Assembly: GCA_015499995.1 (NCBI GenBank)
Contig: JADNRV010000028.1
Location: 1-64,000, forward strand
Reading direction: 5' to 3'
Source: Flammula alnicola
Taxonomy: Eukaryota; Basidiomycota; Agaricomycetes; Agaricales; Strophariaceae
Length of the DNA: 64,000 bases
Made by a program: the position numbers and the translations under genes. Of this stretch, positions 22,801 through 34,600 are shown piece by piece. Position 1 is the first letter of the stretch. Each line of letters begins with the position of its first letter. Below the pieces are notes generated by a model. The model was not told the origin of the DNA. It saw only the letters and a program-made list of their open reading frames with translations, and searched no databases.

Positions 22801-24829
22801 AAAGGCGCCGGTCTCGATTAGAGATGCGCGAGGGAAGAATAGGGATACGTGCATACAAGTGTGCACGGAAAATACGGAGGCGGGGCTGCGGCTGGGCTGG
22901 GCTGGGCTGGGCATTGGGCACTGGGAACGGCTGGGGATGGGGGGATGCCTGCGACAGGAGGGACATAGTCGTGGGCAGAGCGGGTGAATTTGACAACGGT
23001 AGCGGTGATGTGGTCTTCGGTCAGAGCACTGCTGGCGATCGAGAGCTGGGTGAAAACAGTATTCCTTCGATGATTGATCATCAGGTTGGAATTCGAAGTC
23101 CCAGCTCTCAGAGGGCCTCTGTAAAACGCGTTTCCGGAGATCAGTATCGTAGAAATATGAGAGCACCTGAATACGTACCTGGAGCATGGGGTGGAGGCTA
23201 CGGAATTGCAGCGGCGGCCGTAGCATTACTCTAGAAGTTGATGGATCCAGCTTCGGGTGCGTCTTCTGCAAGTCTTCTGAGGAGTTCACGTAGTCCGAGT
23301 CGCAGAAAGAAGGAGAAATCGATATGTTGTTGTCGCAAGTCGGGTCGAGTTTTGGGTCGAGTTTTGTAAGTTTTCCATTAGGTAAGGCTATGTGATATGG
23401 AGGTGATGTGGTATAAAATTCAGATTGGCAGATATGTCGTGTGGTTATGTCTCTGGACGTAGACGTGAGGTTGTGACCTCGGATGGTGAATGAGCCAGGC
23501 CTGTTTGCTTCGGAGGTGAGAGACAAATAAACGAGGTTTCTCCGCTCGGGATACCTTTTTCAACCAACTTGACTTCAACCACCATTTCTGTCATACGTTG
23601 GTCATACGTACTGCGCTGTTTTCAACTCGAACATATCTAATCTCAAGCCACATATTTGTCTGTCTATTGGCCATCCTAATAGAAATAGATACTCATGACT
23701 TGTGGGCATTGGCGAGGTTGCATTCAGGCGTTGTGGATAAATGGTGTGCAGAGGCATGGCACGCTGATTTGCACGCTACTAGCACGCTACTGCCACGCTA
23801 CTGCCACGCTTTTTCCGACGCCAATTTTAGGGGTCGTCCAATGGAGCAATTCCGAAAGTCATCGCCGCGTGAGTCCAAGCTTCGAATGCTATTCCAATAC
23901 CACAAACGTTCTAATTATAATAGATAGTCAGGCTTCTTCTGGATCATCAACTTTCTGGCAAAATTTGACATACAAGCGAGATTGATAACTTGTGTCCAGA
24001 GCAATGGCAATGTGAGAATGATATTTCTCTGGGCAGAGCATACCTGGGAGGTGCGACGAAAGGTATTCAATGCGGGAGTCACGTCTTCTTATTGCGCATT
24101 GAGGTTACGAGTGACTCGTTTTCTAGTCAGGATTCTTAGCAGGATCGTCGTGACCATTTCTCTGTCTTACTTTCTGTCCTGTTGATTCAGAATTCCTACG
24201 TAGCACCCTCCAATTGTCCTTGTCGTCGTCGCCACTGACCAGGGGATTCGGCATCCAAAACGCTCGCTAGAAGCCTCTATTCCTCATCTTCGTTCAATTA
24301 TTCGTCAACACCACTAATTCTTGCTTACCTCTTTCTGATTTCGTGTTGCGCAAGTGGACTCATTCGACAAGCTTGCGATGGGAGGTGGTCAGGCGCTTGT
24401 TGCTCCCTGCCTCAATCACCAACGAGCTCGGCGGCGAGCCTGCTGGGTTCCCGCCTAGTAGGTACATACTTACTTGATACTATGTGACGATTTTACAACA
24501 GGCCTGTTGTTTATCTCTTCAGAAGTTCAGCCTTCATCGTTTCGTGACCTGCACTCTCTGAAGATCTCATCACCTGTCCTGTTCGCCATCCTGGTGGGTT
24601 CCCGCCGGCCCGGGTAATCGGGTGAAGCCAGCCAACGATGCTTTTGTAGAGGCCCCAAGCCCATAAAGATGTCCTGATTTTTCTTGCAGATAATGTATGT
24701 AGTAGCATACGCCTACCCAACTGCCCGATTTATTGACGAAACACGCTGGAATGACCAAGATATGCGCCATTTAAAAGTGATAGAATTTCCGCCACAAAAT
24801 TTGGCTTTGTTTGTTTGCCAGCTCAGCCC
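22801..24829. other. Gene-poor region with a GCACGC cluster
   Basis: No supported gene. At 23758-23810 there are five GCACGCT/CCACGCT units spaced about 10-11 bp apart, like the arrays of the element at 3944-5241. A (GGGCT)n-rich patch lies at 22885-22930. Long antisense frames here overlap the coiled-coil pseudogene and are probably chance. Confidence 0.4.
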
Positions 24830-25878
24830 CTACACCACCGTTTGCGTGTGACATAAATCGGACATAATCCTGAAAGTCGCCGACTGATAGCCTGCCGAAC
24901 AGCCAAAAGGAGGACTGGTTGATGCCCATTTGACGTTTTAGGGCCGACAGCCGCAGGACATGCTTAGTTATGTCCGTACGGCATGCAAAGGATACAACCC
25001 GTGCCTGTCCGGACAGGATGAGGTGAGGCTGTGCCTTTGCATGTCCTTTGGATGTCTGCCCTGCAGACATTCGCTGGACATCCACAAAATAGCCCAGCGA
25101 CGTTTCGTTTGGACTTAGAGATTTTTTTGAAAATGTCCCTGTTCTCGGGTGCGTGTGACATGACAAGTCACGATGAGTCTGCCACGAATCCGTCGCTCCC
25201 TCTTGCTCTCAACCATCACCCTCCTTTCACAATGTTGCTTGCCGCACTCCTCTCATTGCTCGCTACCCCACAATAGCCGTAGGAACCACTAGGCCACCTA
25301 TGGCCATGGCCTTGAAGGTATTTCTACCTCCCTTCTTTTCTGTGTTGTCGAGTCTAACTGACACAGACACCTTTACCAGCTACATTCTCACTCGTTTTTA
25401 ATCCCCTAGTTAACCTCCAGCTAGACTTCCTTTACCAAGCCTACAGATCCTCTTCCCTTCCCTCCGCTCTGCTCCCTCCTCTTCCCTCCCTCCCTTACCT
25501 TACCTTCTGGTCTTTTCGTAGTTCTCAATCATAGTATATGTGTGCCATAGCCTCACTGTATTAGATACCTTCAATAGAATATTTTGTTGCCCATATTGGA
25601 CCATAAACTTTACTGTGTGATGGAGAAAGTATTGTATATTACAACAAACTGGATATCTGGCACAGAAACACAGGATGGATGGATGACCAGGAGAGGATGA
25701 ACTACTGATGTTTGTGCAGACATCCTCAGGATGTCCAGGTCTGACATCCAAACAACATCTGCCGCCAGACATCAGGTGACAAATTCAGGTTTTTGTCCCA
25801 GGGATATTCACCCGGATAATCTGGGGATGTCCGGACGCCGGATGTCAGCCGGACATCCCAAACGAAGCGGTGGTGTAG
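24830..25878. mobile_element. Putative 1 kb TIR/MITE-like element with GGATGTC dyads
   Basis: CTACACCACCG at 24830-24840 is matched in inverse at 25868-25878 (CGGTGGTGTAG), followed inwards by TTTGCG versus CTTCG. Both halves are rich in GGATGTC/GACATCC units, some forming dyads (GGATGTCAGCCGGACATCC at the right end). No target duplication is evident, so the borders may be a few bases off or the element old. Confidence 0.5.
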
Positions 25879-26286
25879 AGAAAGATTGCTTCACTCGCAA
25901 AAAACACTTCCTGCCTTCGTCGTCGACAGCTTTCTTGCGACAAAGAAGCCTCAAACTTGCATCTGTGATCCGGCCAAGTCACGTCCATGGTCCATGGCCG
26001 CGTCAAGCTGTTGTGAAGCTGTTGTGTCACTACATAGTTTGCGGTCACTGACCACGATCTACGTAGCAAGTTGTCGCGTTCAAGGAACAACGTCGGCCAA
26101 CAAGCTCTATCGTTTTGAATATAGCTGTACCACGTAGTTTCGCCAAATCTTCGCTTGACTGCCCGTGGTTTACAAGTTCCGAACCACTCAGCTGATCCAC
26201 TCAATGATCAACTTGCATGACTCGCCGCTGAAATATCGCTCGTCTCTTCGGAAAATATTGCTAGTCTGCGCGGACAGCTCTTACCC

Positions 26287-26294
26287 TATAAATA
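26287..26294 (+). promoter_or_regulatory. TATA box of the xylanase gene
   Basis: TATAAATA lies 47 bp before the xylanase ATG (26341), with a short pyrimidine/CA-rich leader (CATACACCTCGCA) between. This spacing fits a TATA-driven fungal secreted-enzyme promoter. Confidence 0.6.
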
Positions 26295-26340
26295 TGGGTA
26301 TGGGCTACGAGCTGCCTAGGATACTCACATACACCTCGCA

Positions 26341-28072
26341 ATGTTCGCATCTTTGGTCATCCTATCCGTCCTAGCGGCTCCCGTTCTCTCTCAGCCTGCA
26401 GTCTCCCTCCTGATTGACTTTGCAGGCTACCAAAGCTCGGGCACAATCAACTTGCGCTCCACCCTCCAAAACGTCTCATCACTCAAGGGTCAGACGTTCC
26501 ATTTTGGCTCCACCTACGACACCTACGACGCTGATGCAAGCTGGACCCAGAGCGTCTTCAGCACTTTCTTCAACCACATTGTTGCCGAGAACGGTTGCAA
26601 GTGGGACGCAACAGAGCCGACCCGCGGCGTCAGTGCTCTCACTGGGTGCGTGGCCGTGCAGTCGTATGGTACCTCGAATGGCGCCACTTTCCGAGGCCAC
26701 AACACCTTTTGGCACTCTCAGACTCCTGTAACTTATATATTTCATCACATGCAACTCATTCATGCTGATCGACCTTTAGTCGTGGCTTCCAGGAAGTGTG
26801 ACCGCCAGCGATCTCGTCACTAACGTCATTCCCCAGCACGTTCAGCAGGAGATCCAGGGTTTGGGCACATCTGTAACCTCCTGGGATGTCGTCAATGAGA
26901 TTGTTGGTGACGGCGTCTCCAATGGTATGGTGAGTTGCTCTGGGACTCTCATGAAACTATTGCTTGACTGTGATATACCGCATAGACTGCTCTTCAGTGT
27001 GTGCAGAACAAGCAGGTCTGGCCGACCCAGGTATCTGATGGGTCCAGCACCCCTCTTGTGCAGGATCTCTCTTTCGTCCACGCAGCATTCTCCACTGCAC
27101 TCCAGTACGCAAGCTCATCCACCCGCCTTGCCATCAACGACTACAATACTGGCGGATCTGACGCCAAGACCGCCTGCGTTCTCGCTGTTCTCGCTGACAT
27201 CAACGCGAATGCCGCAATCCCGTACAACCGTCTTGCAGTTGGCTTCCAGTCTCATATTTCCACCTCGACATTTGTCTCCAAGGCTGCTCTCTCCAGCACA
27301 TTCTCCAAGCTCGCTGCCCTTGGTGCAACTGCCATGATTACTGAGCTCGACATTTCTCTCCCATCAGCTACGAGCGCAAATGAGCGTTTCCAGGCTGCCA
27401 TCTGGGGTGATTACCTCGATGTACGTGCTTATCGCAATACAAAAGTAGTAGTCGAGCTAATTTGTGCCTAGGCTTGCCTCTACGCCTCCAACTGCAATGA
27501 GTTCATCAATTGGGACACCCGTGACGACGTCTCATGGCTCGGCACCGCCGCAGCTGGCACCCTCTTTGACTCTAATGGCAACCCCAAGCCTGCAGCATTC
27601 GAGGTTCAGGCCCGTCTTCAGCGTTACGCCTCTGGCGCCAGTGAGCTCTGCGCAACCGCTCTCGGAACCTCTTCTTGCATGGCGTCTGGCCCAAGCAGTG
27701 CCCCCAGCAGTACCCCAGCAGCAGTAGTAGCTCCAAGACCACGACTCCAACCCCGTCTAGTACCACCGTGACCACGATTCCAACCTCGTCTCCGGCAGGC
27801 TGGTATGTACATTAACCTAGGCTCTTACTCAGCTCATCTCCTTCTAGTGTGTCTGCTCTCTGGGGTCAGTGCGCCGGCATTGGTAACTATCTTGCATACT
27901 CTGCTCATTGAACAGAGTGTTAATATCATCCGCCCGCAGATTTCACCGGTTGCACGACTTGCGCTTCCGGCTCTACTTGCACTTTCTCCAACGCTTGTGA
28001 GTGTCTTACGTCTGACATGTTGCCAACTTTAATCATTGCTCTATCTCAGATTATTCCCAGTGTCTTGCCTAA
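26341..28072 (+). CDS. GH10 endo-1,4-beta-xylanase with out-of-frame C-terminal CBM1
   Basis: The signal peptide MFASLVILSVLAAPVLSQP is clear. Exons 26341-26727, 26780-26929, 26986-27420 and 27472-27771 give a GH10 barrel: KWDATEP, FRGHNTFWHSQTP, the acid/base Glu in SWDVVNE and the nucleophile Glu in MITELDIS. It should secrete and cleave plant xylan. After CMASGPSSAPSST the frame ends at 27771 in an unrelated tail. A shift at about 27707-27725 would instead read a Ser/Thr linker (SSSKTTTPTPSSTTVTT). Phase-consistent exons would then give CVSALWGQCAGI, DFTGCTTCASGSTCTFSNA and YYSQCLA, stop 28070-28072. That is a full cellulose-binding CBM1. A one-base indel (mutation or assembly error) has uncoupled it. 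Confidence 0.9.
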
Positions 28073-29403
28073 GTACAGATTTGGGCGGTCCCAGGTGTTC
28101 CGTTTGTGGCATGCGCAATACATTCAAATTTCGTTTCAAAATTCCAAGGTCTCATACTTACTTGAGGTTTTATCACAGTCTTGCAGAGTACTAAGCAGCT
28201 ATTTTATACGTAGTTACTTATCCGTTGTCTCTCGCCTCCTCCGCTCTCTCAGATCAAACATACCGTCGTCGATTTGACTCGTTTATTTCAACACTTGGAT
28301 GCGCACTATTGCCTGACGGTAACAACGATTCTTTAGTGACACGACGGAACTGCGAACATCACGAGACTGCTGAAAGAATTGAAAGTAAATAGTGAATTGG
28401 ACGGTGAATATGAGTCCTTTGCATTCATCGCCCATGTGCTCGCGTTTCCTCAAGTTTCTCCCGCAGCAGAACCAACCTGCACTTTGAGTTTTGAGCTTTC
28501 AATTCCCATCGTATTGTGTGTAAGACTGAAAAATATACGTACTAAACCGGCGTCGGTCCATGGCTAGTATGTATTCCGAATTTGTCTAGTCGTAAAATTT
28601 AGGGTTACCGGGTGAGAGGCGAGGTTAAAATACATCTTACATGCCAGCCAACTGCACACCTCACATACCACTAAGAACATTCCACATTTGGGAATCCCGG
28701 CGTGCTCATACTCTCAACAGCTCTTTTAATGTGTCTTTCTTGGACTTTCAACATGAGTCACCACCTGCGTGGCGCAGAGCGCCTTCCATAAGGGAAAACA
28801 GGCGCCATCAATGTGGAGATCAACTTGGTGTCGATCTCATCTGTGGCGCCTGATATGCTGCTACTGGATTTCACGCTGTGGATCGCATAAGGCTCACAAT
28901 AACTTCTGTTTTCCAACTGATTACGAGCAATCCTGAATGCGACAGCGCCACAGATGCCGGTTGCTGGCTTAAGTATTCCGAATGCAAGCAATTCCGACGA
29001 GCGTCTTCTGTCAGTGGGTGTCCACTGCCGTCAGGTGCCATCACGAGGAACTAGCCATAACTACAGCTAAATTCAAGCTCCATGCTTCAAGGAAGGGCCT
29101 GAAGGAGACTCGGATCTGGCGCCGTGCAGTGCATGATGGCAGACAACAATGACATCGAGTCTCGAGATTCCAGGCGTACATAGCCACTACAAAGAACCAC
29201 GGTATGTAGCAGGAGCTGCGGCCTGCTCTAATGGATGAGGTGATTAAATTAACTTATGGAACATGTCCATGAGTAAAGTCCTTCGAGAAAATGACTCGGT
29301 GCACCTGCTCGTACAGCCATGAATTATCTTGGTCTTGTCAATGGATCAAGGATATTAGCTCCGAGTCGACGAAATTTTACCGTTCTTTTCCCATTCCGCT
29401 GAC
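28073..29403. other. Intergenic region without a supported gene
   Basis: Only short ORFs are present. Nothing recognised. Confidence 0.4.
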
Positions 29404-29787
29404 ATGAAGCAACCAAGAAAGGTTTCCCGCGGCCGTTCAAAGGCCTCTGTCTACCGCGCTCGTCACAAAAAACTGAAGGACCTAAAAAAGGAGGCGAGTG
29501 GTTTTTAAACTTATCCGCTATCAGCTATTGACTTATGTTCGTATTCTCATTAGGACACCAAGCATGGCTTTGACTGTAGGATTGAAGTCGAAGCATCCCA
29601 AACCCAGAGTCTGGAACCAGCATACTGTGGCGTACTTGATAACGGTCAGACTACCTCTATCCAGCTTACCAACAAAAATTACCATCTAGCCCACCACGTA
29701 CTGCAGGACAGGTTCAAACGGTCCCCTCACGTTACCGCCCCAGTGTGTTTAGGACCCTCCGCTATCTCGTCGTTATATGACGATTAA
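29404..29787 (+). CDS. Possible small basic protein with a GC-AG intron
   Basis: ATG at 29404 opens a 30-codon, very basic exon (MKQPRKVSRGRSKASVYRAR..KKLKDLKKE). It joins in phase 0, through a 60-nt intron with donor GCGAGT and acceptor CATTAG, to a 77-codon open exon (29554-29787, beginning DTKHGFDCRIEVEASQ). The product would be 107 aa. I do not recognise it. The GT donor 4 bases later would give an early stop, so the model depends on a GC donor. The gene might also be chance coding. Confidence 0.3.
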
Positions 29788-31625
29788 ATTCATATCCAGC
29801 AACACCACTCACATTCTGTACGATGCTTTCCAGCTTTCCAATAGTAGAAATTTTCGGCGCCTATTTTTGTATTTATGTGGTTCTCGTCTATCAATCTGCC
29901 CCGAGAGTGGGGCAAGCGAAAATCAAATTAATTAAATGTGTATCCAAGGGTTAGCGACAGAATTACATTTTTTTGACCGACTGTATTGGTAAATACCGAG
30001 CATAACCAATCTAAGCCAAACTGAACCGCCGGCATTCTCACTGGGCCCTATCAGCGAACTCCCCGGAAATGTCGTAATGTTCCTATTTAAGGTGGGCGCT
30101 TAAGGCTCCCTGACCCCCCTTGCTAATCCCACGAGTACTGATCGGCCGCAATCAAGCTCTTCGACACACACACAGGGTCGTAAAGGATATCGCTGGCAGA
30201 GTGAAGGCGTGCGGCATCCTGCAAGCGCAGTCATGGTTATGTTAGAATTCAGATAGATGGTGAATGTGTTCTATTAACTCTTCTGAATCGGATCTAAACG
30301 GTTACATTTCCATGAAACGAGACTGAACGATAGCTCCAAGCTTCGAGGATATACACTTACCATAAGAATTCAGAAAAAATTTCAGGACGTAACGGTAAAC
30401 TATCGCTTTTGACAGGATGTATGCAGGTGCAATCCTGTAAACTTGGTAGGAAGGCAACAATAAGCCAGGTTTAACGTTTAGAAGTACAGAAGAATTTTAG
30501 TGGCACTGGCAGGTAGTGTCGGGCTTCTAAAAGGGCGCATGAGGTTGTGTAACTGGTAAGGTACGTTGCGCTGACAAGAAATGCATTTGGATCTTGTGGG
30601 TCTGAAATAAAATGAAGGGCGATAAGTAGTAATAAGATTATATGTTGACTAACCTTACATTCTCTGCAATTTGAAAGGCTTCCAGTTACCTTGAAATTCC
30701 GGATCATTCACAGATCTCTTCCTTCCAGCCTTTCGAGGACAGTCCTTGTCGTGCAGCGGTTTCGAAGCTCTTCCGGCGTCTGATAGAAAACTGATGGGTC
30801 CAGATCCTCGGATCAAGTTTATTTAAAGAATGCTACACTGCGCCTGTGGCTTCGCCGCAAGCGTGTCTGCAATTATTGTATGACGGAGTTGTGCCTCACG
30901 GGAGCTTGCTAAATCCTAGCACAAGCGCAAGGCCTTATTCCCACGGGGTGACAAAAGCCATTCAACCAAACTTCTACAAATTGGCAGTCAAATGACATAA
31001 GCATAGGAAAATCGGTGTTAACTAAACAAAAGGGGAGCAAGCTCCCCAATAAGCCCACGAATTATGAAGGCATGGTTGCCAATCAGACTTATCGCACCTG
31101 GGTACAGCTGCGTGTCAGTACGATTGTCAAAGATGCAAGCCTTCTTTGGTAATGCGAAAGAGCTTAGGTGATGGAACTTGCGGCGTCCTTGGAGGATCAC
31201 GATGCTGTGGCTTCAATGCAGTTGGGTCGTTTTCTATGATTTGACATTGGAAGGGTTTAATGACTTTTGTGGATCTTCGAACTGTAGCATTTCTTTCCGG
31301 GACTTACGGGCGGGCTGGTGTTAATATTGCATAACATGCTCCTGCAGTTGCAAACTCTACTGCCTCGCGGTTGAAGATGTGTTTCTTCAGATGGTTAGAG
31401 ACGCTCCAATGCTCGACTATTTATTCACACTGTGTTCTCCCAAAATATTCCTCATCTTTCAACCTATGCGCTCGAAGAAACAGGAAATGCCCAAGAAAAC
31501 TTCTAAATCCCCGGCCTCCCATAAGAGGTTATGCAACATCGACCCAGCGGTATGCATAGTTCTGCGAATAATTTACGCTAGTGCTGATAGACACCTGGTA
31601 GCGCTTTTACCACACTTTTGGAAGA
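29788..31625. other. Intergenic region, mostly without supported genes
   Basis: A 25-bp stretch at 30021-30045 (CTGAACCGCC..ATTCTCACTGGG) recurs with one mismatch at 44361-44385. At 31468 an ATG opens a short Lys-rich frame (MRSKKQEMPKKTSKSPASHKR) that could be the first exon of the interrupted gene that follows, but no splice could be fixed. Confidence 0.35.
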
Positions 31626-34600
31626 TTGCGCCGTAATATCGTGGAGCAAACCACCTCGCGTGACTTAAATGGGACCTCTCGAACGGTCACTCCATCTACG
31701 CCTTTCACACATGGCTCAGCTTATTTTTATCGCGCACCTCCAACCAGCGAGACACCTATTCTGGTTGATTATAATGTTCAGCTGGATAGAATGACTGATG
31801 CGCGCCACCAACCCTTGCATCCACCTCAAGACCCACTACTATTTCCTTCGCATAATATAGCGTGTCCGGAGGATTTTTTTCGAGAAGCGGCGGAGAACGC
31901 CCATCGAAATATGTCCACTCATGGAAGGTCCTCGGCTGAAGAGGCGAACCTCTTCTTCTACTCCTCTTTAGCACCAAGTCATCCGCATCCCGACCAGCAA
32001 CCTTCTTCGAGCGCACATAACTCGTCTTCGAGCGATGAGTCCTCTTTCCGGTATCCAACCGACGTGCGCGCACCACAACAATGCGAGATAGCATATTTGT
32101 CGTCAAACCCGTGTCCGGACGTCTTTTCTCGAGACGCAGGGGAGAAATCCCATCGAAATTTGTCCACTCATGGAAGGTCCTCGGCTGAAGAGGCGAACCT
32201 CTTCTTGTACTCTTTACCAAGGGGGTACCGGGATTACAATGCCGGGCCTGACGTAGGTAGGGAGGGTCGGCCGCCAGGCCGCTAAATTTTTTGTAATGTG
32301 TACTTAATATTTAACCGTATACTGCTATTTTAGGCACATTATAGCATATTTTACATGTTATATTGACCAATAGAGGTGTCTAGTAACCTTCAAACACCTT
32401 GAACTGTCGAAGGGACCACATACAAGCTGACCTACAGTCAATGACGCCGGAAAGGGAATGTCACATGACCCCAATCACGCATCAATCTCATACGGCTTTC
32501 TCCCAAGCTTTATGTTTGAGCGCGCGTTCTGGGCGCCTATCGATTTACAAGGCTATTTTCCGGACAAATAAAATCCTGCGTGCTAAATAGAGCGTTATGG
32601 AGCGATTTAAGCATGGCATAATCAATGAAAAGTACTGAAATCCTATGGCACAAGCTGCAATCTACATGTAGACCCCCCACTGCAGCGTCCATCACAGTAG
32701 CGGAAGTGATCGAGAATGGCGGAATAAATTTTACAAGCCGTCTCTTGCTCTCTGACTACTCCTGCATTCTCCTTATACTTGATCTTGTCTGCCATTGACG
32801 TGAGCAACTGAATTAATGGAGCCAGACGATGTAAGTTCATTCAATTAATTGTACCTAGTAACAATAGTCGGAAACTAATAACTGAATAAAGGGACCGCCT
32901 GTCGGCGCAGATGGTCGTATTGTGTGCCCAGCCTGCAAAGAGCGAATCAAATGTGGCCCTGGAGGATGGAAAAATGTTCAGAAAACTCACTTGGGGAAGA
33001 AGACATGTCTCGACAGTCAACAGAAGAAGGACAAAAATAAAGGGCTGAAGAATGGGTCAATACTGTCAATGTTCAGTCGTTTAAAATCAAAGCCAACACC
33101 CGTACCTTCGACCACTCAGGCGCCCGCACCCCTACCGAGTAACCCTGCGCCAAGAGACACAGTCGGCAAATCCCCATGCCACAGCAGCGTCGACATGACA
33201 TCAACCCTTTCGCGTGAACACTCTATCGAGATCGTTGGTTCTTCGGTCAAGGCGGTTGAAATTGCAGATGATCCTGCAGATGTAGTGCTTGTGGATGTGC
33301 CTGCAACTGCAGATGATCCTGCAGACACAGCACCTGTAGACGTGCCTGCGGAACCTACAAATCTCGTGGGCTCACTCAAGCTACTAGCAAGGAGTTTGTG
33401 TGACGATATCCATCGCCGTGCGCTTGAAGTTCTAAAGCCAGACCCTCTTGCCTGTTTCGATGTGGATCCAGCAGGCTACGATAACAAGATGTTTTCACCT
33501 GAAGAACTGTGGGAAGAGGTCTTGAATGGTGCGATGAAAAACGGTCTGGATGGGAACAACCTTGGACGTACCTTCCCTCCGTGAAACAGATGGGTGCGGA
33601 ATGATGGGCCTGACCTATTTTGTCGAATACTTCGTCGTGAAACGAGGTGTGAGTGAGGCATTGTTTGAAGGAAAGTTGGCGCACTTAATGTCTGGTCTGC
33701 GCTCAATGTAAGCCTTCCGTCGAATACTACTATCAGCCCATGTACTCACCAATATTTTAGGTACCCCGCAGCAATATTGCAGCCGCCACTAGCAGTATCG
33801 CATCCCGTCACACGCTCTGTCATTTCTGCAAAAGCCCCGGCCCCCATTCCAATTGTCGAGGCTGCTAGCACTAGGAACATTATCCAGCATTCTACTGCTC
33901 TTAGCAAGCGAGCCAAATGCGAGGGATATATCATCACATTACCTGCAAATTCCTCGCCTTATGCTCTCTACCCAGTGGGGCTTCACCTCTCGCACACCCT
34001 CCCATGGACGTTCGAGTTCCAAATCAACCAGATCATCTTTCGTGCGTGGAGCTGCAAGAAATTTACCGCCGCGGGAAGCCATGCCTGTAGCAATTGTATT
34101 GCCCTGGCTGAGCACGGAATGCTCAAGGGAATTGTCACGAGGCTTGTCGACGGTGTCAACGAGAATGCAGGCTATGCATTTCACGGAACGCTTGGCCTTC
34201 TCGAAATCCTGCGTCGGAAAGACAAGCAAATCAGTCATCTACGAACCAAGGCTTTGACACAAGCAAGAATTATCCTTACCCGCTCCGCTGCACTCGATGG
34301 TTTCAAGCGTTTCATGGTCGCAATTGCCAGCGCAAAGGCGGGAAATGTTGAACGATTAGTGCGGGTTGCATTAAAGCAGAATCGAAGCATCCGAGCAATA
34401 CTAGAGCTCTATCACAGAGCGGCGGAGGGGATCTACCATCCAAAGAGTTTCAGCGAAGAGGATGACATGCGGGGACTGTGCTGTGGCTGCTAGGGGGAAA
34501 CAGAATAGCTGGGATTGCTAGCCGTGCTCTCGGACTACCTGCACTCACCACGCTTCGAAACCGCGCCATCATGCCTCCTCTCATTCCTTCCCACTCCACG

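Noticed and set aside
22636..23526. 296-codon open frame on the minus strand
   Set aside because: It overlaps the coiled-coil pseudogene on the other strand, is Ser/Pro/His/Cys-rich with no domain, and looks like an antisense shadow of GC-rich sequence.
24571..25166. Minus-strand ORFs as a transposase for the 1 kb inverted-repeat element
   Set aside because: They are short, partly outside the element, and translate the repeated GGATGTC units into low-information sequence.
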